Shown here: positions 1-8,796 of the stretch, in pieces
Layout of the letters: each line of letters starts with the position of its first letter
Position numbering within the stretch: the stretch's first letter is position 1
Origin: JBFLXB01 sp964570625
GTDB taxonomy: Bacteria > Nitrospirota > Nitrospiria > 2-01-FULL-66-17
Direction: 5' to 3'
Length of the DNA stretch: 64,000 nucleotides
NCBI GenBank assembly: GCA_964570625.1
Contig: CAZMYW010000026.1
Coordinates: forward strand, 33,144-97,143
The notes under the pieces: model-generated
Databases searched by the model: none
What the model was told of the DNA's origin: nothing
What the model saw: the letters and a program-made list of their open reading frames with translations, nothing else
Position numbers and translations under genes: made by a program

Positions 1-20
1 GGCTCGGTTTTTCAGCCCGC

Positions 21-138
21 GCCCGTCCATGAGGCGCCATCTGCGGCGTTGCCGCTGCGCATCCGGTGCTCACGTACGACCCAGTACGCTGCGCTCCGGT
101 GCTCGCGGCGCCTGGCATCTGCCGCCTCCTGAACGGGC
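21..138 (+). repeat. Dispersed palindromic element, copy 1
   Basis: First copy of a ~124-bp imperfect palindrome found seven times in this window. It carries the diagnostic core CTGCGGCGTTGCCGCTGCGC (positions 41-60), the central CACGTACG...AGTACG stretch and the right end CTCCTGAACGGGC. The right terminus is diverged from the usual CTGAACAGGCTC. It sits just upstream of the first heptosyltransferase gene and presumably just after a gene that ends outside the window. An open frame running through it (from 66) is an extension of the real gene, not a true start. Confidence 0.85.
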
Positions 139-170
139 GCGACAGGCATATTCCTTGGAAGGGCGACTTG

Positions 171-1247
171 GTGGTCGGTAACGAGGAATTGGAACTCGGG
201 CCGGCGCCGCGCGTCGCGTTGGTGAAGCTGGGGGCGTTGGGGGACATGGTGTATACGTTCCCTTTGGTCTCGGCGGTCAAGGCGCATCGTCCGGGGGCCA
301 GGGTCACGTGGATCGTCGAAGCGCGACTGGCGGAGGTGCCGCGACTGCATCCGGGCGTGGACGAGGTCGTCACTGTGGATACGCGGTTGTGGCGGGCCGC
401 GTTGCGCAGGGGGCGGTGGGGTGCCGCGTGGTCGGGGGTTCTCGGATATTTGCGCGCGGTGGCGGGGCGGTTCGATGTGGCGATCGACGCGCAGGGGCTG
501 CTGAAGAGCGGGGTGGCGGCGAGGCTGACGCGCGCGCCGATCCGCGTCGGGTTCGCGTCGAGCGACTGCCGTGAACGGGCCAACGCGTATTGCATGACGC
601 ACCATGCGGCGCCGGTCGGGCCGGTGCATGCACTGGCGAAGAATCGGGGGTTATTGGCCGCGCTCGGGATCCCGTCCGGTGACCCGCGGTTTGAGATCCG
701 CATCCCGGAGTCGGATCAGGCGTGGGCCCGCGCGTGGACCGACGCGCACGCGGGAGGCAGCGCCGCGGAGTGGACGACCCTCCATCCCGGCGCGGGGCAT
801 CCCGGCAAGCGCTGGCCGTTGGACCGCTGGCTGGCTGTGGCGGTGCGCCTGGCGGGAGCAGGCCGGCGCGTGGCGATCGTGGCAGGCCCTGAAGACCGGG
901 TCGCGGTGAGCGACGCCGTCAAAGCGATGGCCCGCCCCGTGGCGACCGCGATGCCGCCCACGGTCGGGTCGCTCGCGGCGTTGCTGCGGCGTGCCGAGGT
1001 GGTGATCGCGGGTGACACCGGGCCGCTGCATCTTGCCGCGGCGCTGGGTGTGCGGACCATCGCGGTGTATGGTCCGTCCGACCCCGTGACCGCGTCGCCG
1101 ATGGGAGCGGGTCACACCGTCATTAAACATGCGTGCGCGTGCGGATGGGTGCCGGGGCCGACATTCAATCGTCGGTGTGCCGCGGGTTTTGCGTGTATGC
1201 AGGCGATCCAGATCGACGAAGTGGTGCAAGCGGCGGGGGTCTGGTGA
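171..1247 (+). CDS. Glycosyltransferase family 9, ADP-heptose:LPS heptosyltransferase (heptosyltransferase I-like)
   Basis: A 358-residue GT9 enzyme that would add L-glycero-D-manno-heptose to the LPS inner core at the cytoplasmic face of the inner membrane. The N-terminal family motif KLGALGD is at residues 19-25 and the nucleotide-sugar site GDTGPLH at 281-287, followed by a YGPSDP motif; the late Cys-rich segment (HACACGW, then ACMQAI) is usual for the family. The start is set at GTG 171 because GGAAGGG lies 7 nt upstream; the longer frame from 66 runs through a dispersed repeat. It is followed at 25 bp by a small zinc-finger protein. WaaC-like by sequence feel; donor specificity is inferred. 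Confidence 0.9.
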   Translation: MVGNEELELGPAPRVALVKLGALGDMVYTFPLVSAVKAHRPGARVTWIVEARLAEVPRLHPGVDEVVTVDTRLWRAALRRGRWGAAWSGVLGYLRAVAGRFDVAIDAQGLLKSGVAARLTRAPIRVGFASSDCRERANAYCMTHHAAPVGPVHALAKNRGLLAALGIPSGDPRFEIRIPESDQAWARAWTDAHAGGSAAEWTTLHPGAGHPGKRWPLDRWLAVAVRLAGAGRRVAIVAGPEDRVAVSDAVKAMARPVATAMPPTVGSLAALLRRAEVVIAGDTGPLHLAAALGVRTIAVYGPSDPVTASPMGAGHTVIKHACACGWVPGPTFNRRCAAGFACMQAIQIDEVVQAAGVW

Positions 1248-1272
1248 CCCGTGAGCAAACCCGGAGGACGTA

Positions 1273-1440
1273 ATGGCGATCGACCGAGAGCTGCTGGACA
1301 TCCTGGCGTGCCCGAAGTGCAAGGGAGAGATTCGCCTGACGGCGAAAGGCGACGGCTTGGTCTGCGACGCCTGCCGTCTGCAGTATCCGATTAAAGATGA
1401 TATTCCGGTGATGCTGATCGACGAAGCCATCCGACTGTGA
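1273..1440 (+). CDS. Trm112/YcaR-family small zinc-ribbon protein (UPF0434)
   Basis: A 55-residue protein beginning MAIDRELLDILACPKCKG, with CPKC and CDAC pairs that form the expected zinc ribbon, and the conserved QYPIKDDIPVML ending. ATG 1273 has GGAGG 6 nt upstream. YcaR/Trm112-like proteins are commonly found in LPS gene neighbourhoods, and Trm112 homologues activate methyltransferases in other lineages. Several methyltransferases follow in this cluster, but a partnership is only a guess. A dispersed palindrome begins on the base after its stop codon. Confidence 0.85.
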   Translation: MAIDRELLDILACPKCKGEIRLTAKGDGLVCDACRLQYPIKDDIPVMLIDEAIRL

Positions 1441-1609
1441 GAGCCTGTCGATGAGCGGTCGTCTGCGGCGTTGCCACTGCGCGCCCGATCCTCACGTACG
1501 GACCAGTACGCTCCGGGTCGGGTGCTCGCGGCGCCTGGCGACCCACCTTCAGGGATGGGAATGGCGGAAGTCCCCGAAGGGGGCATCCGGCCACTCCTCA
1601 ACAGGCTCA
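1441..1609 (+). repeat. Dispersed palindromic element, copy 2 (with insertion)
   Basis: Begins GAGCCTGTCGATGAGC immediately after the TGA stop of the zinc-ribbon gene and ends CTCAACAGGCTC. It is about 45 bp longer than the other copies: extra sequence (roughly 1545-1590) lies in the right arm. Terminal inverted repeats GAGCCTGT/ACAGGCTC are intact. Confidence 0.85.
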
Positions 1610-1647
1610 ACCGGTCTAGGGCGAAGGACGGCTGAACTGATTCGGCG

Positions 1648-2409
1648 ATGCCCAAGTTATCTGTAACCATTGTTGCGCAGGACGAGGAGACGGACATCGG
1701 CGACTGTGTGGCCAGCGTTGCGTGGGCGGACGAGATCGTGGTGGTGGACGGCGGGAGCCGCGATCGCACGGTGGAGATCGCGGAACGCGCCGGCGCGCGG
1801 GTGATTCGGCAGCCCTGGATGGGTTACGCCGCGCAAAAGAACTTTGCGCTGGATCGCGCGACTCACGACTGGGTCTTCAGTCTGGACGCGGATGAGCGGG
1901 TGACGCCCGAGTTGCACGCGGAGATCGCCGCGGTGCTGGATCGCGGGGCGGAGTGCGACGGGTACCAGGTGCCCCGGCGCAGTTACTTTCTGGGACAGTG
2001 GATGCGTCACGGCGGATGGTATCCGGACTACAATCTCCGGCTGTTCCGTCGGGGGAAAGGCCGCTTCCGCACTCGCGAGGTGCACGAAGGCGTCGACGTG
2101 GATGGCCGGGTCGGCCGTCTGCACGAGCCGATCGACCACTATACGTACCGGACCCTGTCGGAGTATGTGCAGCGCATGGATCAGTATTCGACGTTGGCGG
2201 CCAATGAGTTGCGCCGCGAGGGCGTGTCCGCGGGCCCCATGGACCTCGTGCTGCGACCAGCGGTGACGTTCGTGCGGATGTACGTGTTCCAACGGGGATT
2301 CCTGGACGGGTTTCGCGGCCTGGTGCTTGCCGGATGTTACGCCTCCTATACGTGGTTCAAGTACGCCAAGGCCTGGGAAGCGGCTCGGGCGTCGAAGATC
2401 GCCGCATGA
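1648..2409 (+). CDS. Glycosyltransferase family 2, LPS core glucosyltransferase (WaaE/KdtX-like)
   Basis: A 253-residue GT-A fold enzyme. The N-terminus LSVTIVAQDEE, the nucleotide-binding VVVDGGSRDRT and the DADER (DXD-type) motif are typical of WaaE-like core glycosyltransferases that add beta-glucose to the inner-core heptose. A C-terminal hydrophobic region (FRGLVLAGCYASYTWFKY) probably associates with the membrane. The stop overlaps the start of the next gene (ATGA), so the two are translationally coupled. Specificity is inferred from family and neighbours. Confidence 0.85.
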   Translation: MPKLSVTIVAQDEETDIGDCVASVAWADEIVVVDGGSRDRTVEIAERAGARVIRQPWMGYAAQKNFALDRATHDWVFSLDADERVTPELHAEIAAVLDRGAECDGYQVPRRSYFLGQWMRHGGWYPDYNLRLFRRGKGRFRTREVHEGVDVDGRVGRLHEPIDHYTYRTLSEYVQRMDQYSTLAANELRREGVSAGPMDLVLRPAVTFVRMYVFQRGFLDGFRGLVLAGCYASYTWFKYAKAWEAARASKIAA

Positions 2410-2954
2410 TCACGCGGGTTCGACAGTTCGTCAGCCACCACCGGATCGCCACCAGCGCTGCGTTCGCCGGGTTGTTCCTGGCGCTCGCGCATCCCACCCT
2501 GCGGTCGATCCTGGTCGGCCTGCCGGTGGTGGTGCTGGGCGAGGTGGTCCGCACGTGGTCGTCGGGCTACATCCACAAGGACCACCGCCTCGCCATAGAC
2601 GGCCCATATTCCCTGACCCGCAATCCCCTGTATCTGGGCAACTTCATGTTGGGGTTCGGGTTCTCGCTCATGGCCAATCGGTGGTCGGTGCTGCTGGCGT
2701 TCATCGTGGTGTTCGGCCTGATCTACGACGCCACGATCGAGCAGGAAGAACGCAAACTGCTGCAGCGTTTCGGCGACGCGTTTGTGGGATATTGCCGCGA
2801 GGTGCCGAGGTTTTTCCCACGGATCACCGGGTGGCGCAGCGCGCCGTTTCGGTGGACCCTGGTGCGACAACACCGGGAATTCCAGACCTGGGCCGCGGTG
2901 GTCGGCGTGCTCGCCGTGGTGATCTTGAAGATGTGGTGGGAGGACCTCACCTGA
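2406..2954 (+). CDS. Membrane isoprenylcysteine carboxyl methyltransferase/PEMT-family protein
   Basis: A 182-residue integral membrane protein with several hydrophobic helices and the ICMT/PEMT signature: a helix then DGPYSLTRNPLYLGNF (SAM-binding RNPxY), and a later EQEERKLLQRFGDAFVGYCR segment. Such bacterial proteins methylate lipid or small-molecule substrates at the membrane; the target here is unknown. ATG 2406 overlaps the preceding TGA. It lies between two LPS glycosyltransferase genes, which suggests an envelope-lipid role. Confidence 0.8.
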   Translation: MITRVRQFVSHHRIATSAAFAGLFLALAHPTLRSILVGLPVVVLGEVVRTWSSGYIHKDHRLAIDGPYSLTRNPLYLGNFMLGFGFSLMANRWSVLLAFIVVFGLIYDATIEQEERKLLQRFGDAFVGYCREVPRFFPRITGWRSAPFRWTLVRQHREFQTWAAVVGVLAVVILKMWWEDLT

Positions 2955-4024
2955 TCCTCGACCCATCAGCGATCCGGCGCGTCCTGGTCATCAAACTCAG
3001 GCATATCGGGGACGTGTTGCTCACCGTGCCCACGATCCGTGCGGTCCGTGAGCGCCTGCCCCGTGCGCAGATCACCGTGCTGGTGACTCCGGGCACCGAG
3101 GCGATGCTGAGTGGGCATCCCTACGTGGACGAGGTCCTCACGCTCCCGCGCGTCGATGATCTGTCGATCGGGCGGCGCATGGCCCGGGAGTGGGCGTTTC
3201 TCCGCGAGATCCGTGTGAAGCAGTTCGATGTCACGATCGACTTAACGAGCGGCGACCGAGCCGCGATGCTGGCGTGGTGGTCCGGGGCGCGCGTGCGGTT
3301 GGCCTTCGACACCGGCGCTGGGATGTGGGGCAAGCGTTGGTTGTGGACGCACCGCGTGCCGGGTCCCGCGTACGATCGGCATACCGTGCTCCAGAATCTC
3401 CAATTGGTCGAAGCCGTCGGCATCACGACCACGGATCGCCGCGTGGACCTGCATTGGGCGCCGGAGGACGATGCCGCGGTCGATCGCTGGTGGCGCGAGT
3501 GGGGGATCGCGCCGGGTGAACCCGTGGTCCAGGTGCACCCCACCTCGCGGTGGCTCTTCAAGTGCTGGACCGACGAAGGCACCGCCGCGGTGGTGGATGC
3601 GCTGGCCGCCCGTGGGTTGCGCGTGGTCGTGACGTCGGGACCGGCCCGGTACGAAATCGATAAAGCCGAACACGTGCTGGCGCGCTGCCGCCAACGCCCG
3701 CTCGCGCTCCTGGGTCACACCACGCTCAAACAGCTGGCGGCACTGTCCGCGCGCTGCACGCTCTTCTTCGGGATCGATTCCGCGCCCATGCACATGGCCG
3801 CGGCCGTGGGCACGCCGGTGGTGGCGATCATGTGGAGCGGCTCCGTAATGCACTGGCGGCCGTGGGGGGAGGGGCACACGGTGATCGAAGCCCCGACTCC
3901 GGAAAGCGCAACGGGGGCTGATCGTAAGACCCAGATCAGTGCGGCCTTGGGGGCGGTGTCACCCCGACAGGCGCTGCGTGCGATCGAAGCCGTGTTGGAT
4001 CGCGTAGCGGTCAACGACCGATGA
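2951..4024 (+). CDS. Glycosyltransferase family 9, heptosyltransferase III-like
   Basis: A second GT9 enzyme, about 357 residues, opening with VLVIKLRHIGDVLLTVP, the form typical of WaaQ-type (heptosyltransferase III) proteins. HPTSRW and FFGIDSAPMHMAAAVG mark the C-terminal nucleotide-sugar domain. The start is not an ATG: CTG 2951 overlaps the TGA of the previous gene and has GGGAGG 7 nt upstream; in-frame GTG codons at 2933 and 2936 are alternatives with poorer spacing. It ends in an ATGA overlap with a methyltransferase gene. Confidence 0.85.
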   Translation: MILDPSAIRRVLVIKLRHIGDVLLTVPTIRAVRERLPRAQITVLVTPGTEAMLSGHPYVDEVLTLPRVDDLSIGRRMAREWAFLREIRVKQFDVTIDLTSGDRAAMLAWWSGARVRLAFDTGAGMWGKRWLWTHRVPGPAYDRHTVLQNLQLVEAVGITTTDRRVDLHWAPEDDAAVDRWWREWGIAPGEPVVQVHPTSRWLFKCWTDEGTAAVVDALAARGLRVVVTSGPARYEIDKAEHVLARCRQRPLALLGHTTLKQLAALSARCTLFFGIDSAPMHMAAAVGTPVVAIMWSGSVMHWRPWGEGHTVIEAPTPESATGADRKTQISAALGAVSPRQALRAIEAVLDRVAVNDR

Positions 4025-4737
4025 GCGATCAGCCGGAAATCGTGGTGATGAGCCAGATCCCGCGGTCGAGTTTTGAGCGGGTCCGGTCAACCGAACTGGT
4101 GAACAATCCAAGTTATCGATATGCCCTTGAATTGTTGCGGTCACCAGACGGTGCCGGTGTTCGTATGGTCGATGTGGGGTGCGGCGCGTGCCAGATGGCC
4201 CGTCTCGCCCGCGACCGGGGCTGGGAGGTCACGGCCGTGGATGCGGTGCCGAGCAATCTGGATCACGCGAGGGCGTTCGGGTTCGAGGCCGTTCAAGCGG
4301 ATTTCAACGCGCCGCTGCCGCTCCCGGATGACGCGTTCGACCATGCCATGATGGTCGAGGTGATCGAACACATCGTCAACGCCGAACACCTGGTCGGAGA
4401 ACTGGCGCGCATCGTGAAACGCGGCGGACGCGTGGTGATGACCACGCCGAACAACGCCTATTACAAACGCCGAATCCGCTCGTTGCAGGGGAAGCCGCCC
4501 GACGACGAGGGGTATCATGTTCGGTTCTTTGTGAAACAGCGCCTGGTGGCGATGTTCGAGCAACGCGGGTTTCAGTTGGAACAGACGAGATCCTTTGGTT
4601 TCTTGCCGTGGGTCGACGTCGTGCGGTTGCAACGGTTACGTGGCGTGGGGCGGAAGCGGTTCGTGATTCCCCAGTCGCTGGAGTCGATGTTTGCCGACCG
4701 CTTCGTGTGGTTGTGGCGGCGCGAGCGTGAGGGATGA
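4021..4737 (+). CDS. Class I SAM-dependent methyltransferase
   Basis: A 238-residue methyltransferase. Motif I is VDVGCGACQMARLA, the acidic SAM-ribose residue sits in VTAVDAVPSN, motif II/III is DHAMMVEVIEHI, and MTTPNN follows. The type is common in O-antigen and core clusters, where it methylates sugar hydroxyls or phosphates. ATG 4021 overlaps the TGA of the upstream heptosyltransferase gene. Acceptor unknown. Confidence 0.8.
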   Translation: MSDQPEIVVMSQIPRSSFERVRSTELVNNPSYRYALELLRSPDGAGVRMVDVGCGACQMARLARDRGWEVTAVDAVPSNLDHARAFGFEAVQADFNAPLPLPDDAFDHAMMVEVIEHIVNAEHLVGELARIVKRGGRVVMTTPNNAYYKRRIRSLQGKPPDDEGYHVRFFVKQRLVAMFEQRGFQLEQTRSFGFLPWVDVVRLQRLRGVGRKRFVIPQSLESMFADRFVWLWRREREG

Positions 4738-4751
4738 AGGGATCAGTCTAA

Positions 4752-5681
4752 ATGGATGACCACGAACGGACGCTTCAAAGCCAACTAGCCACTCGGCTGC
4801 TGGATGCCGGAACCGCTGAGCGCGATGCCGCGTACCGCGAGGTGTACGAAGCGTTCCACACCTACCTTCGCTCCGACAGCGGGCGGCGATCGTTTTTGTA
4901 TCGGAAACAAGCATTGGGGCAGATGAGCGGTTCGCGGCGCGCCAAAGAATGGCTCCGGCGCGTTGCGCCGTCGTGGTGCCGGGCGACGTCCGAGCTGGAG
5001 TTGGTCGGCTCGGGTCACCACGACGTGTTGGAACTCGGATGCGGCGAAGGATGGCGGGCGCTGGCCCTGGCCCAGAACAATCGCCGCGTGGTGGGCGTCG
5101 ATATCTCGGACCAGTGTATCGAATTGTGCCGGCGCAATCAGAAAGAACACGGGGTCACCAACGTCGAGTTTCATCGCCAGAGCGGCGTGCGCCTCGCGTT
5201 TCCCGATCACACCTTCGACCGCGCGGTCAGTACGGAGTTTCTCGAACACCTGCATCCCGACGATGTGCCGGCCCATTTGGCCGAGGTGCTGCGCGTCCTC
5301 AAACCCGGCGGGCGGTACGTGGCCGTGACCCCCAACCAACATCGCCATCATGACGAGGACGACGGCACGCTGCATCTCCGGCTCTACAGTTTCGTGGATC
5401 TCGCCGACTTGTTCGAATCCGCGGGGTTCTCCCGCATCCTCAGTCCGTTCCTCAAGACGAATGGTCTGGTGGATGTGCGCCACAAGGTTCGTCTTGAACG
5501 GTTGTTTCATCAGATCGGTCTACGCCACGGATGGGGGGGGGACGGGCTTGAGCAGCGTCGTGCTGTGCGGAGTCAAGGGGGCCTATTGAGTCTGATCGGA
5601 CTCGACGCATGGGGCCAGTGGGACAGGCACGATGTCTCACGAGGATGCTCTCCGTTGGGGCAGAATGGTAAAAATGGATGA
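4752..5681 (+). CDS. Class I SAM-dependent methyltransferase, possibly frameshifted near the 3' end
   Basis: A 309-residue frame with an N-terminal helical region, SAM motif I VLELGCGEGWRALALA, VVGVDIS, and VSTEFLEHLHPDDV with the later LKPGGRYVAVTPNQ. A run of nine G (5533-5541) lies near the C-terminal end. Read as given, the frame goes on to 5681 and overlaps the next gene. Losing one G would end the protein at 5589 with a shorter hydrophobic tail and remove the overlap. The catalytic domain is intact either way. The acceptor is unknown. Confidence 0.75.
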   Translation: MDDHERTLQSQLATRLLDAGTAERDAAYREVYEAFHTYLRSDSGRRSFLYRKQALGQMSGSRRAKEWLRRVAPSWCRATSELELVGSGHHDVLELGCGEGWRALALAQNNRRVVGVDISDQCIELCRRNQKEHGVTNVEFHRQSGVRLAFPDHTFDRAVSTEFLEHLHPDDVPAHLAEVLRVLKPGGRYVAVTPNQHRHHDEDDGTLHLRLYSFVDLADLFESAGFSRILSPFLKTNGLVDVRHKVRLERLFHQIGLRHGWGGDGLEQRRAVRSQGGLLSLIGLDAWGQWDRHDVSRGCSPLGQNGKNG

Positions 5682-6564
5682 GAATAAGACGATCGTTGTG
5701 GGATTGACAGCAAGCAGCCAGATGGAAACCGTCACGGCCTGCTGTCTTTGCGGCTCCAAACACCTTGTCCCACTTACCGAAATGGGACAGTGGCGGATCG
5801 TCGAATGTCGGCAATGCGAACTGGCCATGCTCGAGTCTCGACCGTCGGAGACGCAACTTGCGGCCCTCTACCAGGAGGCATACTTCTCCGCTCACTCCAT
5901 TGGTTACGCAAAGGGAGAAGAGGATACCGAGAAAGGTGTGCGTGGACAACGCAAGCGGGTGGGATGGGTGAGCGCGTTTGCTCCCGCGGGCGCCAGCCTC
6001 CTGGATGTCGGGTGTGCCTCGGGATATTTTCTCGCAGCCGCCCGGCGGGGTGGTTTCGGCGCCGAAGGCGTAGAGGTATCTGAATGGGCCGCAAATGAAT
6101 CCAGGCAGCGATTCGGGTTGCGCGTAACTACCGGACAGATCGGGGACGTGCCCGGTCCGCATCCCCGCTTTGACGTCGTCACGATGTGGCACAGCTTGGA
6201 ACACACGCGGGATCCCGTCGCCACCTTGACCACGGTTCATAGGTTGCTCCGGGACGGAGGGATTCTGGGGATCGAGTTGCCGAACTACCGGAGCATCGAC
6301 GCGCGGGGATACGGCCTCTCGTGGTCAGGTTGGTCTATGCCGTACCATTTCTGGCATTTCTCACCGGCATCTCTTTCGGCGTTGGTGCGCCGTTGTGGAT
6401 TCGACGTACGTATGATCAAGACATTACCTTCTCTGTACATTAAGGAAAAAGTAAGGCAGATCCCGGTCGTGGGACTGTTCCGAAATCTGATCGCGAGATG
6501 GTATGTCGGGCGCGACTTAGTCCTCGTGGCTGCGAAACGGCCAGAGGCAGAGATGAAGGCGTAA
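5632..6564 (+). CDS. SAM-dependent methyltransferase with N-terminal zinc-binding motif
   Basis: Up to 310 residues. An N-terminal CCLCGS...ECRQCEL cysteine set forms a zinc-ribbon of the kind seen in sugar C-methyltransferase-like proteins. The methyltransferase domain follows (LLDVGCASGYFLAAA, then MWHSLEHTRDP, the LEHxxDP motif). The start is ambiguous: ATG 5632 (used here) overlaps the previous frame, while ATG 5665 and 5674 would remove most of the N-terminal extension. A GT4 gene follows after 4 bp. Substrate not deducible. Confidence 0.75.
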   Translation: MSHEDALRWGRMVKMDENKTIVVGLTASSQMETVTACCLCGSKHLVPLTEMGQWRIVECRQCELAMLESRPSETQLAALYQEAYFSAHSIGYAKGEEDTEKGVRGQRKRVGWVSAFAPAGASLLDVGCASGYFLAAARRGGFGAEGVEVSEWAANESRQRFGLRVTTGQIGDVPGPHPRFDVVTMWHSLEHTRDPVATLTTVHRLLRDGGILGIELPNYRSIDARGYGLSWSGWSMPYHFWHFSPASLSALVRRCGFDVRMIKTLPSLYIKEKVRQIPVVGLFRNLIARWYVGRDLVLVAAKRPEAEMKA

Positions 6565-6568
6565 GCCG

Positions 6569-7630
6569 GTGCCCGATACAAGGACTCTGCGAGTGGTATT
6601 CCTGGTCGAAGGGAAGACCACGCCGAGCAGCCGGTTGCGCGTTACCGCGCACCTTCCCGCCATTCGTCACGCGGGTTTTGTCGTAGAGACGGTGGACATT
6701 CCTCGTTCCCCGATCGCACGTATCAAGCGATTTCTGGGTTTAGGGCGATTCGATGTCGTGGTGGTGCAGAAGAAGGTACTTCGTAACTGGGAAGTGGCCC
6801 TCCTGGCGCGCCGTGCCCCTCGCTTGGTATACGATTTCGATGATGCCGTGATGGTCGGCCCATACGGTGAGCGTCCCGATCCGCGACGGTCCGCGCGGTT
6901 TGTCGAGATGGTAGCCCGCTGCGACGCGGTGATCGCGGGCAATGAGGAACTGGCGCGGTACGCGGTCGGCCACCCCAACGTGCGGGTCATCCCGACCGGG
7001 CTCGACCCGGCGGCGTATCACGTGAAGTCGCCCACCACCGCCGACGGTCGCGCGACGGGCGTCGTGATCGGTTGGATCGGCACGCGGGGCAACCTGCGGT
7101 ATCTGGACGAGTTGGCGCCGGTCTTCCGATCTCTGGCCGCCCGCGGGCTCCAGATCACGCTTCGAGTGGTCTCGGACGCGACTCCCGGGCCGTCGGCCAT
7201 TCCGATCGAGTATGTGCCGTGGCGCCTGGACCGCGAGGCGGAGGACCTGGCTGCGTTCGACATCGGGGTGATGCCGCTGGACGATACGGCATGGAGCCGC
7301 GGCAAGTGCGGGTTCAAGTTGCTTCAGTACATGGCGGCGGGCCTGCCGGCAGTCGCCTCGCCGGTGGGGATGAACCGGTCCATCATCCGGCACGGGGAAA
7401 ACGGATACTTGGCGAAAACGCCGGACGAGTGGGGCACGGCATTGAGTCGGCTGATCGAGGGCCCGTCACTTCGCGCATGGCTCGGCCAGGCCGCGCGCCG
7501 GACCGTGGAGACCGAGTACTCGCTCGCGCGATGTTCCGACGCGTTCGTGGCCGTGCTGCGCGACGCGTGCGACGCGCAGCCGACAGGGATGCCGTCGGCC
7601 GCGGGCTCCAAACACGCGGTCAACGGGTGA
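6569..7630 (+). CDS. Glycosyltransferase family 4
   Basis: A 353-residue GT-B glycosyltransferase starting at GTG 6569, four bases after the previous stop. The N-terminal domain has FLVEGKTTPSSRLR and a central YDFDDAVM motif typical of GT4/'glycosyl transferases group 1' proteins of this type. The C-terminal domain begins VIGWIGTRGNLRYL and holds the donor-binding GKCGFKLLQYMAAGLP. Its stop shares an A with the next ATG (TGATG). Probably acts on a lipid-linked glycan in the cytoplasm; linkage unknown. Confidence 0.8.
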   Translation: MPDTRTLRVVFLVEGKTTPSSRLRVTAHLPAIRHAGFVVETVDIPRSPIARIKRFLGLGRFDVVVVQKKVLRNWEVALLARRAPRLVYDFDDAVMVGPYGERPDPRRSARFVEMVARCDAVIAGNEELARYAVGHPNVRVIPTGLDPAAYHVKSPTTADGRATGVVIGWIGTRGNLRYLDELAPVFRSLAARGLQITLRVVSDATPGPSAIPIEYVPWRLDREAEDLAAFDIGVMPLDDTAWSRGKCGFKLLQYMAAGLPAVASPVGMNRSIIRHGENGYLAKTPDEWGTALSRLIEGPSLRAWLGQAARRTVETEYSLARCSDAFVAVLRDACDAQPTGMPSAAGSKHAVNG

Positions 7631-8796
7631 TGCCTTCCGGCGAACAGCGGTTGACCATCCTCCACACCGAGTCGTCCAATGGGTGGGGCGGGCAAGAGAT
7701 TCGTATCCTGGCCGAGGCCGAGGGCATGCGTCGGCGCGGGCACCGCGTCATCATCGCGGGAACGCCATCGAGCCGCATTCTGGAACAGGCCGCGGCCGGA
7801 GGGGTGGAGACCGTCCAGATCGACATGGACGGATGGCGGATGTACGGGGCGGTGAGACGACTGAGCGCGGCCATTCGGCGCGAAGGCGTGGACATTGTCA
7901 ACACCCACAGCTCGCGAGACAGTTGGCTCGCGTCCACCGCGGCCAGGCTCTCCAGTCGAAAACCGATCGTGATTCGGACCCGCCACCTCTCGACGCCCTT
8001 CGACCGCTCCATGGTGACCAGGTTCCTGTACAACACGTTGCCCGACGCGGTGATCACCACGGGGGAATCGATTCGCACCACCATGATCCAGCGCCACGGG
8101 TTCGACGCCCGCAAGATCGTCTCGATTCCTACCGGCGTGGATACGACGGTGTTTTCCCGAAGAACGGTCGACGCCACCCTCCGCGCGGCGTATGGCATTC
8201 CACTCCACGCGCCGCTGGTCGGGATCGTCGCGGTGCTGCGGAGCTGGAAAGGGCATGAGGACTTTCTCGATGCGGCCTCGCTGGTGGTGCGGAAGATTCC
8301 AGACGCCCGCTTCGTGATCGTGGGCGACGGCCCGCGCGCGTCGAATATCCGGGAGTACATCGACCGGCTGGGCCTGGCCGCGGCCGTGATCATGACCGGC
8401 CACCGAACCGATGTCGCGGCGGTGCTGGCATCGCTCGACGTGTTCGTGCTGAGTTCGTACGGGCACGAAGGGGTGCCGCAAGCCATCTTGCAAGCCATGG
8501 CCATGGAAGTCCCGGTGGTCGCCACGAACGTGGGCTCGGTGTCCGAGGTGGTGCGCGACCACGACACCGGCTTGCTGGCCCCGCCGCGGGACTCCGAGAC
8601 GATCGCAGCCCACATCATCGCCGTGTTGCAGCGCGACGAGCTTCGTCGCGCGCTCGCGTCGGCAGGGCGGCGCCTGATTGAAGAGCGCTACCGCCTGGAC
8701 GCCATGCTGGATCGGGTGGAGGCGTTGTACGACGATCTGAGGCAACGACGGCCGGATGTGACGCGCACCGTTATGCGGGAGGCCAGCGGCTGGTGA
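7630..8796 (+). CDS. Glycosyltransferase family 4
   Basis: A 388-residue GT-B enzyme. The N-terminal acceptor domain has HTESSNGWGGQEIRILAEA, the loop usual for retaining GT4 enzymes. The donor domain has VAVLRSWKGHEDFL, VIVGDGP, and EGVPQAILQAMAMEVPVVAT (the E-x7-E region). It starts in a TGATG overlap and ends in a GTGA overlap, so it is part of one translational relay of glycosyltransferases. The sugar is unknown. Confidence 0.82.
   Translation: MPSGEQRLTILHTESSNGWGGQEIRILAEAEGMRRRGHRVIIAGTPSSRILEQAAAGGVETVQIDMDGWRMYGAVRRLSAAIRREGVDIVNTHSSRDSWLASTAARLSSRKPIVIRTRHLSTPFDRSMVTRFLYNTLPDAVITTGESIRTTMIQRHGFDARKIVSIPTGVDTTVFSRRTVDATLRAAYGIPLHAPLVGIVAVLRSWKGHEDFLDAASLVVRKIPDARFVIVGDGPRASNIREYIDRLGLAAAVIMTGHRTDVAAVLASLDVFVLSSYGHEGVPQAILQAMAMEVPVVATNVGSVSEVVRDHDTGLLAPPRDSETIAAHIIAVLQRDELRRALASAGRRLIEERYRLDAMLDRVEALYDDLRQRRPDVTRTVMREASGW

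Noticed and set aside
66..170. N-terminal extension of the first heptosyltransferase frame
   Set aside because: It runs through a copy of the dispersed repeat; GTG 171 has a proper ribosome-binding site and matches the family N-terminus.
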